A stretch of 49,355 nt of DNA, from positions 1 to 49,355 of the forward strand of contig LKNA01000015.1 in the NCBI GenBank assembly GCA_001564065.1. Reading direction: 5' to 3'. The DNA comes from Chitinophagaceae bacterium T5-Br10_B2g13. Lineage in GTDB: Bacteria; Bacteroidota; Rhodothermia; Balneolales; Balneolaceae. The translations under genes were made by a program, and so were the position numbers. Of this stretch, positions 24,885-33,468 are shown in pieces (position 1 is the first letter of the stretch; each line of letters starts with the position of its first letter). The notes beneath the pieces were generated by a model that was not told the DNA's origin, ran no database searches, and was given only the letters and a program-made list of their open reading frames with translations.

Positions 24885-25184
24885 ATGCTTACCAAGCCTG
24901 AAAAAAGCACAATACTAACAGATTTTATCCTCGATTACAGCGAGGACAGATTATCGACTTCTGAGCTTTCAGCTTTTAAAGAGTTGATGGAAAGTTCTAA
25001 AGTTGTAAACCGAGATGCCTGTAACAGTAAAAATATTCGTTCCGCTCTGGGTTCTCTTCCAAAAAGAAAAACCGGACCGGGTTTTGATCAAAAGATGGCT
25101 TCAAGATTTGCTTTGGAACTGGAAAAAGAAACAGCAGATTTGAATGCAAAGAGGGTAGCGGACAGATCATTAACTGCTATTTAA
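24885..25184 (+). CDS. Small possible soluble anti-sigma factor
   Basis: A 99-residue protein, acidic N-terminal half and basic C-terminal half, no membrane segment. LTDFILDYSEDRLSTSELSAFKELMESS resembles the first helices of zf-HC2 anti-sigma domains, and LPKRKTGPGFDQKMASRFALELEKE resembles the linker after them. The HxxxCxxC zinc motif is missing (only Cys48 is present). Its place right after an ECF sigma gene is the main evidence. A hairpin sits just upstream. Its stop overlaps the convergent TPR gene's stop by four bases. Confidence 0.5.
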   Translation: MLTKPEKSTILTDFILDYSEDRLSTSELSAFKELMESSKVVNRDACNSKNIRSALGSLPKRKTGPGFDQKMASRFALELEKETADLNAKRVADRSLTAI

Positions 25185-25810
25185 CTCTTTCTGTCTTCTA
25201 TTTCAGCTTTCAATTTTAATAGCTCATCATGCCCTGAGTCTATATTCAATCCTTTCTGAATATACTCCATTGCTTCCACATCAGCTTTTGCCTGTTTTAA
25301 AATCCATGCAATATTGTGGTAGGCGTCAACAAAATTCTCATCTCTTTTTATAGACTCCTCGTAGCACCTTGCAGCCTCAATATGCTGATTTTGTCTTATG
25401 AAGAAGTTGCCGAGATTAAAGTGTGAAAGTGCGTTCTCTCCGTTAATTCGGGTCAGATAGTGAAACAGTTCATGTGCCTTATCAAACTGACCAACCGCTT
25501 CGTAACAGTCTGCCAGGTTATTGAGGGAGGGTATATGATTTGGATTCTGGTCCAGCGCCCTCAGGTACAGATCAATGGCCATGCCGGGTTCATCATTTTC
25601 ATTGTACGAGTTGGCTAAATTGAACAGAAATGCTACTTTTTTCGGGGCCAGATCAACTGCTTTTTTTAAATACTTTATTGATTCTGGAAACTCACCTAAA
25701 AGATAATATCCGATTCCTAAATCATGCAGGAGATCGGGACGATCCGGTTTATTATCTAACTCTTGTTGAATGATTGAAATCTGATTTCTGATTTCAGCTT
25801 CGTTTTTCAA
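25181..25810 (-). CDS. TPR-repeat protein
   Basis: A 209-residue soluble protein made of about five tetratricopeptide repeats, for instance YLLGEFPESIKYLKKAVDLAP, NDEPGMAIDLYLRALDQNPN, VGQFDKAHELFHYL, QNQHIEAARCYEESIKRDEN and KADVEAMEYIQKGLNIDSG. TPRs are protein-binding scaffolds; the partner is unknown. Its ATG overlaps the stop of the patatin-like gene (ATGA), so the two are translationally coupled and may act together. Confidence 0.85.
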   Translation of the reverse strand: MKNEAEIRNQISIIQQELDNKPDRPDLLHDLGIGYYLLGEFPESIKYLKKAVDLAPKKVAFLFNLANSYNENDEPGMAIDLYLRALDQNPNHIPSLNNLADCYEAVGQFDKAHELFHYLTRINGENALSHFNLGNFFIRQNQHIEAARCYEESIKRDENFVDAYHNIAWILKQAKADVEAMEYIQKGLNIDSGHDELLKLKAEIEDRKS

Positions 25811-28005
25811 AATTGATATCCTAATTGAAGTTCTGCCTTAAATGAATTTACGGTATCGGTTGAGAGAATCACCTTTATCGGACCCACAATGGTTAATGCA
25901 CCTAAAGATAGTGAAGCTCCATAGTCAATGTCATTCTCATTTGGATTAATATTCCAATCGGTAAGGAATCGTCCGGCATAAAAATCTATGTTAATGAACC
26001 TGTGGTAAAAAGGCTCTGCCTGCAGCCCTACCGATGCCATCTGAATGTGTGGAGTAGAAACTTCATAACGGTCGATCCCACCAAACTGAAGGTATCCAAT
26101 ATCTAAGTAGTGTCTGTTTGGAGAAAACCAATAACCCCAGGGTAACTCATTCCCGTATGAGTAGCCGGCGAGTAAGCTGTTTGTCAATGAAATGTCATCC
26201 GATAATTCATAAAATCCCTGCCAGTATAATCTGGCTGATGAAAACTGTAGAGGACTAAAGATCATCGGATCGCTGTAAAAAAACTGAGCCAGTACTCTGT
26301 GTCCGCTGGATGGATATGATTTTCTGTTTAAAAAATCGAATCTGTATTTGGCGAAAAGTGCATGATACCCCTCATTTGCAGGTTCTATCTGTTCAGGATT
26401 GATTTCATTTCTGTGAAAATTAAAATCCTTTCTGATCCCCAAAGCAAACAGATGCTGTGTACTAAAATAGTTTCCAAAAGAAAGTTCACCGCGAATTTTA
26501 TTGTTTTCAAACCTGGATACTCTCACTTCGTCCACGAACCAGTCTACATTCTCAGTGTGATATTGCAGTGTAGTTAAAGCTGCAAACCTGGAGCCAAGAG
26601 CCCCATAGTAGATGTAATCAGCCCCAAACATTAACTGATCGCCTAAACGTGCTTCCAGCCTGTTAATCGATCCTTCATGAAAAAGATTTTGAAACGAAGA
26701 TTCAAAAAGAATTGATGCCTGTGTTTGTGACTCGTACCTCAGGCCAACTTTAAAGTTGTTGCTCTGATTCTCTTTTACGTTAATGTGGAGGTTATAGTAG
26801 TAGAGGGTATCGGGTTGAATTCGATATGTAACCTGTTCGATGTATTGTGAGCTGTAAAGACGACTAATCTTTTCATCAATCATTTCCGGGCTTAATCTGG
26901 CTCCTGTTTCAAACTGAAGCTTTCTCTTGATGAAATCATCATCAAAAAGATTGTTTCCTTCAATGATTACATCCTGAATGGGCAGGGGGGCCGGAGCATC
27001 CATTGGCTCTCTGGGAGTATACACTCGATTTTGTTTCTGAGCAACCCTTCTAAACTCCTCCGCGTACTGTTCGCCGGCATCTAAACCAATTTGGAGGAAA
27101 GTTTCCATCAAGTCGAATGAAGCGATGGAATATTTGTCAATATCCGGCATTGTGATAACGATATCAGCTTTCTCTTTCTCTTCTTTAACACGTTCGTTAA
27201 TTCTATACTGAACAGACTGATTCATGATTTCGGTGAGCGTTTTTAAACTATCACCGGGCTGAAGTGGTGTAGTAACATCAACAGCAATCGTAAAATCAGC
27301 TCCCATATCGATTGCATCCTGTACCGGAAGGTTACGAGCAAGTCCTCCATCAACATAGTATTTGCCATCAATCTTGTGAGGTGCCATGGCTGATGGAATA
27401 GATATACTGGCACGGATGGCATCCGGTAAATATCCCGATCGAAAAACAACGGCCTCGCCGGTTTCAATATCGGTGGCAATGGTAGCAAAAGGGATCGGGA
27501 AGTTGTCAAAATCTTCAGTACCGTGAGCTGACCATACCAGACGGGACAAATAGGAATAAATATTTTGTCCCGTAATTATTCCGGAAGGTAGAGATAAACC
27601 GCTATCGCTGATAGGTACAGACAGTATTGTTCGTTCATCAAAACCTTTCTCATAATTAGATATATATCTGCGGTTAGGACTTTCCGTAAAAAGCTCCATA
27701 AAGTTACTGGTTCTGCTGAGTTCTATGAGCTGATCAGCAGAATATCCAATAGCGTAGAGCCCGCCAACTAAACTTCCCATACTTGTACCGGTGATATAGT
27801 CTATTTGCACACCGGCGTCCTCTAATGCTTTTAAAATACCAATATGGGCAATACCCCTCGCACCGCCCCCGCTTAAAACCAGACCCACTTTAAGTGAGTC
27901 AGTCCCTACAGTATGTAACGTTGAGCTTTTATTTTCTGATTGTACCTGGGAGGGTAGGGATAACAGAAAAATTAAGGTGAGTAAATAGATAGATTTATGT
28001 AGCAT
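25807..28005 (-). CDS. Patatin-like phospholipase with POTRA and outer-membrane beta-barrel (PlpD-like)
   Basis: A 732-residue exported protein, signal peptide ~1-23. The patatin domain (~37-240) has LVLSGGGARGIAHIGIL (oxyanion hole), GTSMG with nucleophile Ser75, and YYVDGGLARN with Asp219, so the catalytic dyad is complete. A POTRA-like segment follows (~340-400: PIQDVIIEGNNLFDD...SSQYIEQVTYRI). The rest is a beta-barrel ending LQLGYQF, a BamA/Omp85-type terminal strand. This is the type Vd secretion arrangement, a lipase fused to its own transporter. It is downstream of a receiver protein and coupled to a TPR gene. Confidence 0.85.
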   Translation of the reverse strand: MLHKSIYLLTLIFLLSLPSQVQSENKSSTLHTVGTDSLKVGLVLSGGGARGIAHIGILKALEDAGVQIDYITGTSMGSLVGGLYAIGYSADQLIELSRTSNFMELFTESPNRRYISNYEKGFDERTILSVPISDSGLSLPSGIITGQNIYSYLSRLVWSAHGTEDFDNFPIPFATIATDIETGEAVVFRSGYLPDAIRASISIPSAMAPHKIDGKYYVDGGLARNLPVQDAIDMGADFTIAVDVTTPLQPGDSLKTLTEIMNQSVQYRINERVKEEKEKADIVITMPDIDKYSIASFDLMETFLQIGLDAGEQYAEEFRRVAQKQNRVYTPREPMDAPAPLPIQDVIIEGNNLFDDDFIKRKLQFETGARLSPEMIDEKISRLYSSQYIEQVTYRIQPDTLYYYNLHINVKENQSNNFKVGLRYESQTQASILFESSFQNLFHEGSINRLEARLGDQLMFGADYIYYGALGSRFAALTTLQYHTENVDWFVDEVRVSRFENNKIRGELSFGNYFSTQHLFALGIRKDFNFHRNEINPEQIEPANEGYHALFAKYRFDFLNRKSYPSSGHRVLAQFFYSDPMIFSPLQFSSARLYWQGFYELSDDISLTNSLLAGYSYGNELPWGYWFSPNRHYLDIGYLQFGGIDRYEVSTPHIQMASVGLQAEPFYHRFINIDFYAGRFLTDWNINPNENDIDYGASLSLGALTIVGPIKVILSTDTVNSFKAELQLGYQF

Positions 28006-28063
28006 AATGTTTAACCTGAAAATGACCTCTTGTTCTCATTCAGGCAATACGAAAAAGAATCAA

Positions 28064-28441
28064 TTATGTTTTAAAAGCTTCCGAAATTGCTCGTTCAAGA
28101 TTTTCTGGTGTGATAGGTTTTGAGATAAACGCTTCATGATTAGTTTCAGAAGCGCGGGTTTTTGTAATATCGTCGGTATTACCGGTTATATAGATTACTT
28201 TTACATCCGATTTTTTTCGAATCTCTTTCATGGCGTCAATACCATCCAGTTCGTCCCCAAGTTTAATGTCCATGATAATCAGATCAACACCCTTAAGCTT
28301 CAATGCTGAATCAACAGCTGCCGCTCCTTCAGATACCGTGGCGAGTACGGTATGGCCAAGTTTATTGATAAAACGCTCCATAATGACCTGTTGCACTCCA
28401 TCATCTTCAACCAACAGTATTTTTTTATTGTCTTTTTCCAA
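28064..28441 (-). CDS. Receiver-only response regulator
   Basis: A 125-residue CheY-like receiver with no output domain. The acidic pocket is EDD in KILLVEDDGVQQ, the phospho-accepting Asp in LIIMDIKLGDELDGIDAM, the Thr in IYITGNTDD and the Lys in FISKPITPENL. An insertion after the phospho-Asp (GDELDG) is shared with the second receiver at 48865-49230. It lies 58 bases upstream of the patatin gene and could share a transcript. No sensor kinase is nearby, so it is an orphan. Confidence 0.88.
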   Translation of the reverse strand: MEKDNKKILLVEDDGVQQVIMERFINKLGHTVLATVSEGAAAVDSALKLKGVDLIIMDIKLGDELDGIDAMKEIRKKSDVKVIYITGNTDDITKTRASETNHEAFISKPITPENLERAISEAFKT

Positions 28442-28540
28442 AGCTCTACTATTTTAAGTTTCTGTTATTTATGGGTAATGTAAAGAATCTAACAATCGTA
28501 TTCGGTAAAAATTTACAGCACTATATTATGCATGTGTTAT

Positions 28541-28762
28541 CTAAAAAGTAAAACCTTCTTTAGATAAAATTGTTTTTACTTTGTCTGTATGAGATCCCTG
28601 TACAATAATTGTTTTCCCTTCCACATGTCCGCCGGCTCCACAGCTGCTTTTTAATTTCTTTGCCAGTTTCTCAATATGTTGGGGGTTATGATTTACTCCC
28701 GATATTACCGTAATAGGATTACCGGTTTTGGGATTTCTTTTCTCTTTTATATCAACTTTCAC
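28541..28762 (-). CDS. SUI1/YciH-family translation-factor-like protein
   Basis: A 73-residue protein related to eukaryotic eIF1 and E. coli YciH. It shows ISGVNHNPQHIEKLAKKLKS, then SCGAGGHVEGKTIIVQGSHT, then VKTILSKEGFTF, matching the SUI1 fold. Bacterial members are thought to bind the 30S subunit and influence start-site fidelity. The start is GTG at 28762, overlapping the upstream membrane gene's TGA (GTGA). It is shorter at the N-terminus than E. coli YciH. Confidence 0.82.
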   Translation of the reverse strand: MKVDIKEKRNPKTGNPITVISGVNHNPQHIEKLAKKLKSSCGAGGHVEGKTIIVQGSHTDKVKTILSKEGFTF

Positions 28763-29208
28763 TGTAACTCCTCTAATTGCTTAAATTGGGTATATTTAAC
28801 GGCGAAGGCACCAAGCCAGGCAGCCGGTATGTAAATGACAATGGAAAGTAACCAAAACCATAGCGGGTAATCAACTGCTATAAGATTGTAGATATCTAAA
28901 CCTAACAGTACTGTTCCAACCCATCCGGCCATCATTACAGTAACAGTAGGGTGGGTTAGCTTTGCAATTGCACCACCCACAAAACTTCCGGTTAAATTGC
29001 TAAATAAAATACCAATTAAAAAAACAGGATTGTCATTAATGAAGTCATTATATACCGATGGACTAAAATCCACAATAGTTTCGTCAATCGGATACAGTGC
29101 AATATTGATAAACTGCATGATGTGAATAATTAAGATAGATATAATTAGCCCCAGACCAATTGCGGCAATTTTCCAGATATGATTTTTTAACGGAATGTTT
29201 AAATCCAA
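28759..29208 (-). CDS. Four-TM membrane protein of unknown function
   Basis: About 149 residues with four hydrophobic segments: IAAIGLGLIISILIIHIMQF, the PVFLIGILFSNLTGSFVGGA region, VTVMMAGWVGTVLLGLDIYN and WFWLLSIVIYIPAAWLGAF. The glycine-rich SNLTGSFVGGAIA segment suggests close helix packing. The frame is open far upstream, but that part overlaps the divergent nuclease gene and is not plausible. I chose TTG 29208; TTG 29235 is an alternative. It overlaps the SUI1-like gene by four bases. I recognise no family. Confidence 0.55.
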   Translation of the reverse strand: MDLNIPLKNHIWKIAAIGLGLIISILIIHIMQFINIALYPIDETIVDFSPSVYNDFINDNPVFLIGILFSNLTGSFVGGAIAKLTHPTVTVMMAGWVGTVLLGLDIYNLIAVDYPLWFWLLSIVIYIPAAWLGAFAVKYTQFKQLEELQ

Positions 29209-29311
29209 AACGTGTTTATGTTTATTGAACAGCAAAGAACTGTTTAAGTGAAAAAAATAATTAGTTACCTTTAAGAAAGGTAAGGATTTATAAAAATTTA
29301 AGGAGAAGGAT

Positions 29312-29905
29312 TTGCAGACAGTAAAAATGGACATATTGGGCCTTTCCACCAGCCCCAGCAGCGGCGGTGCGTACGCTCTGATTCTATCAGAATCTGAAGG
29401 CAACAGAAGACTCCCAATAATTATTGGCACGTTCGAAGCACAGGCTATCGCACTTGAACTTGAGAGTATAAAACCTCCAAGACCTATGACGCATGACCTA
29501 CTGAAAAGTATTGTTGAGAGTTTTGACTCTAAAGTGGAAAAAGTAGTCATAAACGATCTCAGCGAAGGAACGTTTTTTGCTCAGATTCACTGTGTAGGAG
29601 ACGATATAGAAGCTTTCGACATCGACGCCCGCCCAAGTGATGCAATTGCATTGGCCATTCGTTTTGGTGCCTCAATTTATGTTAATACAACTGTTTTGGA
29701 TGAGGCCGGCATTGAAACGGAGAAAACAACAGGTGAAACCACTCCAAAAGGAAAGGATAAATCCAAAAAGAGTGCAGAAGAGGCCGGTAAAAAGGAGATG
29801 ACTAAAATGGAAGAGCTGGAAATGGAACTGCAAACAGCTATAGAAACTGAGAATTATGAGAAGGCGGCTAAGATCAGGGATCAAATTCAAAAACTGAAAG
29901 GCTGA
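29312..29905 (+). CDS. Bifunctional nuclease (DUF151) domain protein with C-terminal UVR motif
   Basis: Residues ~1-135 are the bifunctional nuclease (BFN/DUF151) fold: MDILGLSTSPSSGGAYALIL, RLPIIIGTFEAQAIALELES, RPMTHDLLKSIVESFDSKVE and IDARPSDAIALAIRFGASIY. After a lysine-rich linker, residues ~168-197 form a UvrB/UvrC-type helical hairpin (ELQTAIETENYEKAAKIRDQ). Plant and Mycobacterium members show RNase/DNase activity; the cellular role here is unknown. The start is TTG at 29312, supported by AAGGAG just upstream. It is followed within two bases by bshC. Confidence 0.85.
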   Translation: MQTVKMDILGLSTSPSSGGAYALILSESEGNRRLPIIIGTFEAQAIALELESIKPPRPMTHDLLKSIVESFDSKVEKVVINDLSEGTFFAQIHCVGDDIEAFDIDARPSDAIALAIRFGASIYVNTTVLDEAGIETEKTTGETTPKGKDKSKKSAEEAGKKEMTKMEELEMELQTAIETENYEKAAKIRDQIQKLKG

Positions 29906-29906
29906 A

Positions 29907-31523
29907 GTGAAAATAAAATCTCATCCGTTTTCTGAATTACCATTTTCAAATCTTTTTAGAGACTACACAGAACAGAAAAGTGAGATATTAAACTTTTTTG
30001 ATGTACATCCGTTTTCACATGAAGATTTAAAAAAAAGAGCTAAAGAATTTACTTTCTCAACAGACCGAGATAAAGTTGCCGATCTTCTTAAGGTGTTTAA
30101 TTCTAAGTTTTCACCCTCTGAAAAAACGTTATCGAATATTGATAAACTACGTGATCCCTCAACATTAGCGGTTGTTACGGGGCAACAGATGGTGTTATAT
30201 GGAGGTCCGCTATTTACCGTATTTAAAACTCTTACTGCAATTCAATTAGCAGAGCAGTATGAAAGTGAATTGGGTAAACCTGTAGTTCCTGTTTTTTGGC
30301 TGGCTGATGAAGATCATGATATAGAGGAGATATCCGGGATCAATCTGTTCAGCAGAGATGATGTTAAAAAATGTTCAGTTTCATTTAATCAGCCGGGTAA
30401 AAGAGTAAGTGAATATACTTTGGATGAAGTAATTCAAGAGTTAGAAACCTGTGTGAAAGAGGGGATTATCGAAACAGATTTCAGCCAAGATCTTTGGAAT
30501 ATTCTCGAAAGCAGCTACAGTAAAAATCATTCAGTTGATCAGGCTTTCGGTCTTATGCTGCAAAAATTATTCGGCAGATATGGTCTTATTCTCACCGGAA
30601 GCAACGATATATCAATCAAAAATTTAACGAAGAGCACGCTCACTCAAAGCGTTGCCAAAGCAGATGATATTTTTGACAGGCTAAAAGAAAATACCAAAAA
30701 GCTTGAAAAAGCCGGCTATAAGGGGCAGGTTTATCTCAATAACAGTAATCTCTTCTATATAGACGATCGCGGCTTTAGAGTTAAAGTTGAGTACGATGGT
30801 GACGTCTGGTTTATTGATAACAGCGATAAACGCTGGAACTCAAATGAACTGATTAATGAAATCGATAAGAGTCCAAATCGATTTTCTCCGAATGTATTTT
30901 TGAGACCTGTTCTGCAAGATAAACTTTTACCTACATTGAGTTACGTGGCCGGCCCCGGAGAGATAGCCTATTATGCTCAAATGAATGGCGTTTATGACTA
31001 TTTTGACCAGTCAATGCCACAGATTATGCCAAGATTCAGCGGCACGTTTATCGAAAGCAGCGTTGACCGTATCTTCCAAAAACTTCCTTTTAGCCCGGCC
31101 GATTATAATAAACGAATTGAAGATTTGGAATCGGATTACATCGACCAGACTGATCAGCCTGACCTTGAAAAAATATTCGGTGACTGGAAACAGCGTATTG
31201 ATGCACTGACGGTAGAAAAGAAGAGTGTAATAGGAGAGATAGATCCCACTCTGAAAAATACTGCCGGGAAAGCAAGTTCGACCTACTTTTCAGAACTTGA
31301 TAAACTGAAGGGGAAGTTATACAAATCTCTCAAGCAGCAGGAAAAAACTCAAATGGAGAGAATTTATAAAATTCAGACCAACCTCTATCCAAACGGCAAT
31401 CTTCAGGAGCGTGAAATTGCGTTTATTTACTACCTGAATAAATATGGTACGGATCTATTTGATGAACTGCTTATATCACTGGAGAATCATAAATCGGATA
31501 CACATAAACTGATCTATTTATGA
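29907..31523 (+). CDS. bshC: Bacillithiol biosynthesis cysteine-adding enzyme BshC
   Basis: A 538-residue enzyme that adds cysteine to glucosaminyl-malate, the last step of bacillithiol synthesis. Family landmarks are ATLAVVTGQQMVLYGGPLFT, FKTLTAIQLAEQYE, VVPVFWLADEDHDIEEI, QKLFGRYGLILTGSND, and LSYVAGPGEIAYYAQMNGVY. The start is GTG at 29907. It overlaps the following cyclo-ligase gene by four bases (ATGA). bshA and bshB are not in this window. BshC is common in Firmicutes and Bacteroidota-group genomes. Confidence 0.92.
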   Translation: MKIKSHPFSELPFSNLFRDYTEQKSEILNFFDVHPFSHEDLKKRAKEFTFSTDRDKVADLLKVFNSKFSPSEKTLSNIDKLRDPSTLAVVTGQQMVLYGGPLFTVFKTLTAIQLAEQYESELGKPVVPVFWLADEDHDIEEISGINLFSRDDVKKCSVSFNQPGKRVSEYTLDEVIQELETCVKEGIIETDFSQDLWNILESSYSKNHSVDQAFGLMLQKLFGRYGLILTGSNDISIKNLTKSTLTQSVAKADDIFDRLKENTKKLEKAGYKGQVYLNNSNLFYIDDRGFRVKVEYDGDVWFIDNSDKRWNSNELINEIDKSPNRFSPNVFLRPVLQDKLLPTLSYVAGPGEIAYYAQMNGVYDYFDQSMPQIMPRFSGTFIESSVDRIFQKLPFSPADYNKRIEDLESDYIDQTDQPDLEKIFGDWKQRIDALTVEKKSVIGEIDPTLKNTAGKASSTYFSELDKLKGKLYKSLKQQEKTQMERIYKIQTNLYPNGNLQEREIAFIYYLNKYGTDLFDELLISLENHKSDTHKLIYL

Positions 31524-32098
31524 GTTCTGATAACATTCAGGAATTAAAAAGTAATGCCAGGAAAAATTTTTTGAAGCGTAGGATAAATCTCCCTGAAAAT
31601 GAGATCACTTCATCAAACAGTTCTATTTTAAAGAGAGTAACTAACCTTAAGGAGTTTGAAGAGGCCAATACGATTCACGTCTACGCCTCGATGAATAAAC
31701 GTAATGAAGTGGATACTTTTTCAATCATTGATTATGCACTAAAAAATGGTAAAAAGGTAATAGTGCCTGTAATGAGAGAGAACGGTAAATTGAATCATTG
31801 TGAAATAGATTCAACAGATTCACTAGAGCCAAATAGCTGGGGGGTTCCTGAACCTGTTAATCAAAAAACGCTTGAACATGTAAAACCGGATATAATTTTT
31901 GTACCCATGGTGGCCGGCGACCTTCAGAAAAATCGGCTGGGTTACGGAAAAGGTTATTATGATCGATTTTTATCTTCTGTTAATGGCCTGAAAGCTGGCT
32001 TGTTATTTGAAGAGCAGATCTCGAAAAAGATACTACCTACAGATTCATATGATGTAACACTGGATATTTTGATTACTGAAAAAAGAGTCTTGAGATGA
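31520..32098 (+). CDS. 5-formyltetrahydrofolate cyclo-ligase
   Basis: A 192-residue enzyme converting 5-formyl-THF to 5,10-methenyl-THF with ATP. The C-terminal signature NRLGYGKGYYDRFL lies at about 138-151 (folate/ATP loop). IIFVPMVAGD comes just before, and HVYASMNKRNEVDT earlier forms the substrate strand. Length is normal. It overlaps bshC by four bases, indicating a shared operon. Confidence 0.9.
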   Translation: MSSDNIQELKSNARKNFLKRRINLPENEITSSNSSILKRVTNLKEFEEANTIHVYASMNKRNEVDTFSIIDYALKNGKKVIVPVMRENGKLNHCEIDSTDSLEPNSWGVPEPVNQKTLEHVKPDIIFVPMVAGDLQKNRLGYGKGYYDRFLSSVNGLKAGLLFEEQISKKILPTDSYDVTLDILITEKRVLR

Positions 32099-32186
32099 TT
32101 ACATTTAAGCTATCTGATTAGCTAAAGTGCAACAACTGTAAGTTGCTCCCGTATTATGGGAAAAATGGACTTTAAAATTGAGCGTT

Positions 32187-32849
32187 ATGAGTACAAAAAC
32201 ATCCCCGATCGATTCGTCAGTAACAGTATCAGACCGTGAACTTCAATCTACTCTTCAGGAGTTTCTGGAAGAGAATGAAAAAAAACCAACGCCCAGTATT
32301 TGGAATATCCGAACCATTACCGGTCTCTCAATGGTTTTTATTGCTTTTTCTTATATAGGGCATAGTGTTGCAACAGAAGTTTTAGGTTTGGGATCTTTGC
32401 CATTTATCGGAGGGCTCATACAGTTCATGCCGTACATTGGCGGCGCTCTTCTTGCGGTTACTCTACTTACTATGTTTAAAAAGTCGGGTGATAAAAAGAA
32501 AAAGGATGAGGCCATAGAAGAGGAACAAGTTAAGGAGACATACGACAAACTGGATCAGTTCCTCTATAGCGAGAAGGAGAAAACATTCAAAAAGAGAAAA
32601 ACCGGCTCATCGAAGAAAGATTTGTACAATTACAGCAGTACGAATAAACTGATGAAATCAAGAACAGATTCCAAAATTTCAGGGGTTTGTGGAGGACTTG
32701 CTAAGTATCTTGGAATGAACTCGACGGTTGTTCGTATTCTGTTCCTGGTTGCATTTTTTATGAGTTCAGGTACTGCAATTCTTGCTTATATTGCGATGGC
32801 TATTGTTATGCCAAAAGAACCCATCAGTTTGATGGATGATTTCAACTAA
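32187..32849 (+). CDS. PspC-domain membrane protein
   Basis: About 220 residues from the ATG at 32187 (a TTG nine bases upstream is less likely). Two membrane segments lie near 45-90 and a charged coiled region follows (KKKKDEAIEEEQVKETYDKL). The C-terminal PspC domain has MKSRTDSKISGVCGGLAKYL, GMNSTVVRILFLVAFFMSSG and AYIAMAIVMPKEP. PspC proteins sense or counter membrane stress with PspA, but no pspA is nearby. It lies between the folate gene and tmk on the same strand. Confidence 0.85.
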   Translation: MSTKTSPIDSSVTVSDRELQSTLQEFLEENEKKPTPSIWNIRTITGLSMVFIAFSYIGHSVATEVLGLGSLPFIGGLIQFMPYIGGALLAVTLLTMFKKSGDKKKKDEAIEEEQVKETYDKLDQFLYSEKEKTFKKRKTGSSKKDLYNYSSTNKLMKSRTDSKISGVCGGLAKYLGMNSTVVRILFLVAFFMSSGTAILAYIAMAIVMPKEPISLMDDFN

Positions 32850-32865
32850 AAGCTGAATTTATATT

Positions 32866-33468
32866 GTGCTCATATCATTTGAAGGAATTGACGGTTGCGG
32901 AAAGTCAACTCAAATTGAACTGCTAAAAGCTTATTTTAAAAAGAATAACATCTCTTTTTCGGTTTTCAGAGAGCCGGGCGGTACAGAAATTTCAGAAAAG
33001 ATCAGAAATTTATTACTGCACGAAACCGATGATATGGATCCGGTTACAGAGTTACTTCTTTTTTCTGCAGCCAGGTCGCAGCTTGTAACAGAAGAGATCA
33101 AACCAAGAATAAAAAAGGGAGAAATTGTGGTATTGGATCGTTTTTTCGATTCAACAACCGCTTACCAGGGATACGGGCGTGGTTCAGCTGAACTTACTCA
33201 AATAGAAATATTAAACCAGTTAGCTACACATCAAACTGAACCTGACGTTACCTTTTATTTACGTATTGATCCTAAAGAAGCTGCTAAAAGAACAAAAACT
33301 GCTGAAAAGGACAGGATGGAGAAAGCCGGCGAAAGGTTTTTTAAAAAAGTGCGTGAAGGGTATGATAAACTATCCCGCCTTGATCGCTATGAAGTATTAG
33401 ATGCCACAGAGAGCCCTGATGAAATTCATCATAAAATCATTCAACGACTTTCCAAAGAGCTTGGTTAA
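32866..33468 (+). CDS. tmk: Thymidylate kinase
   Basis: A 200-residue kinase making dTDP from dTMP. The P-loop FEGIDGCGKSTQ is at the N-terminus, FREPGGTEISEKIRNLLL follows, and VVLDRFFDSTTAYQGYGRG carries the DR-x-x-x-S thymidine-binding motif. The start is GTG at 32866, 14 bases after the PspC gene stop. Its stop overlaps that of the convergent RND transporter by four bases. Confidence 0.95.
   Translation: MLISFEGIDGCGKSTQIELLKAYFKKNNISFSVFREPGGTEISEKIRNLLLHETDDMDPVTELLLFSAARSQLVTEEIKPRIKKGEIVVLDRFFDSTTAYQGYGRGSAELTQIEILNQLATHQTEPDVTFYLRIDPKEAAKRTKTAEKDRMEKAGERFFKKVREGYDKLSRLDRYEVLDATESPDEIHHKIIQRLSKELG

Noticed and set aside
29209..29550. A longer N-terminal extension of the reverse-strand membrane protein
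   Set aside because: It overlaps the divergent nuclease gene start, is serine-rich and low in complexity, and the real protein begins with the first hydrophobic helix after 29208.
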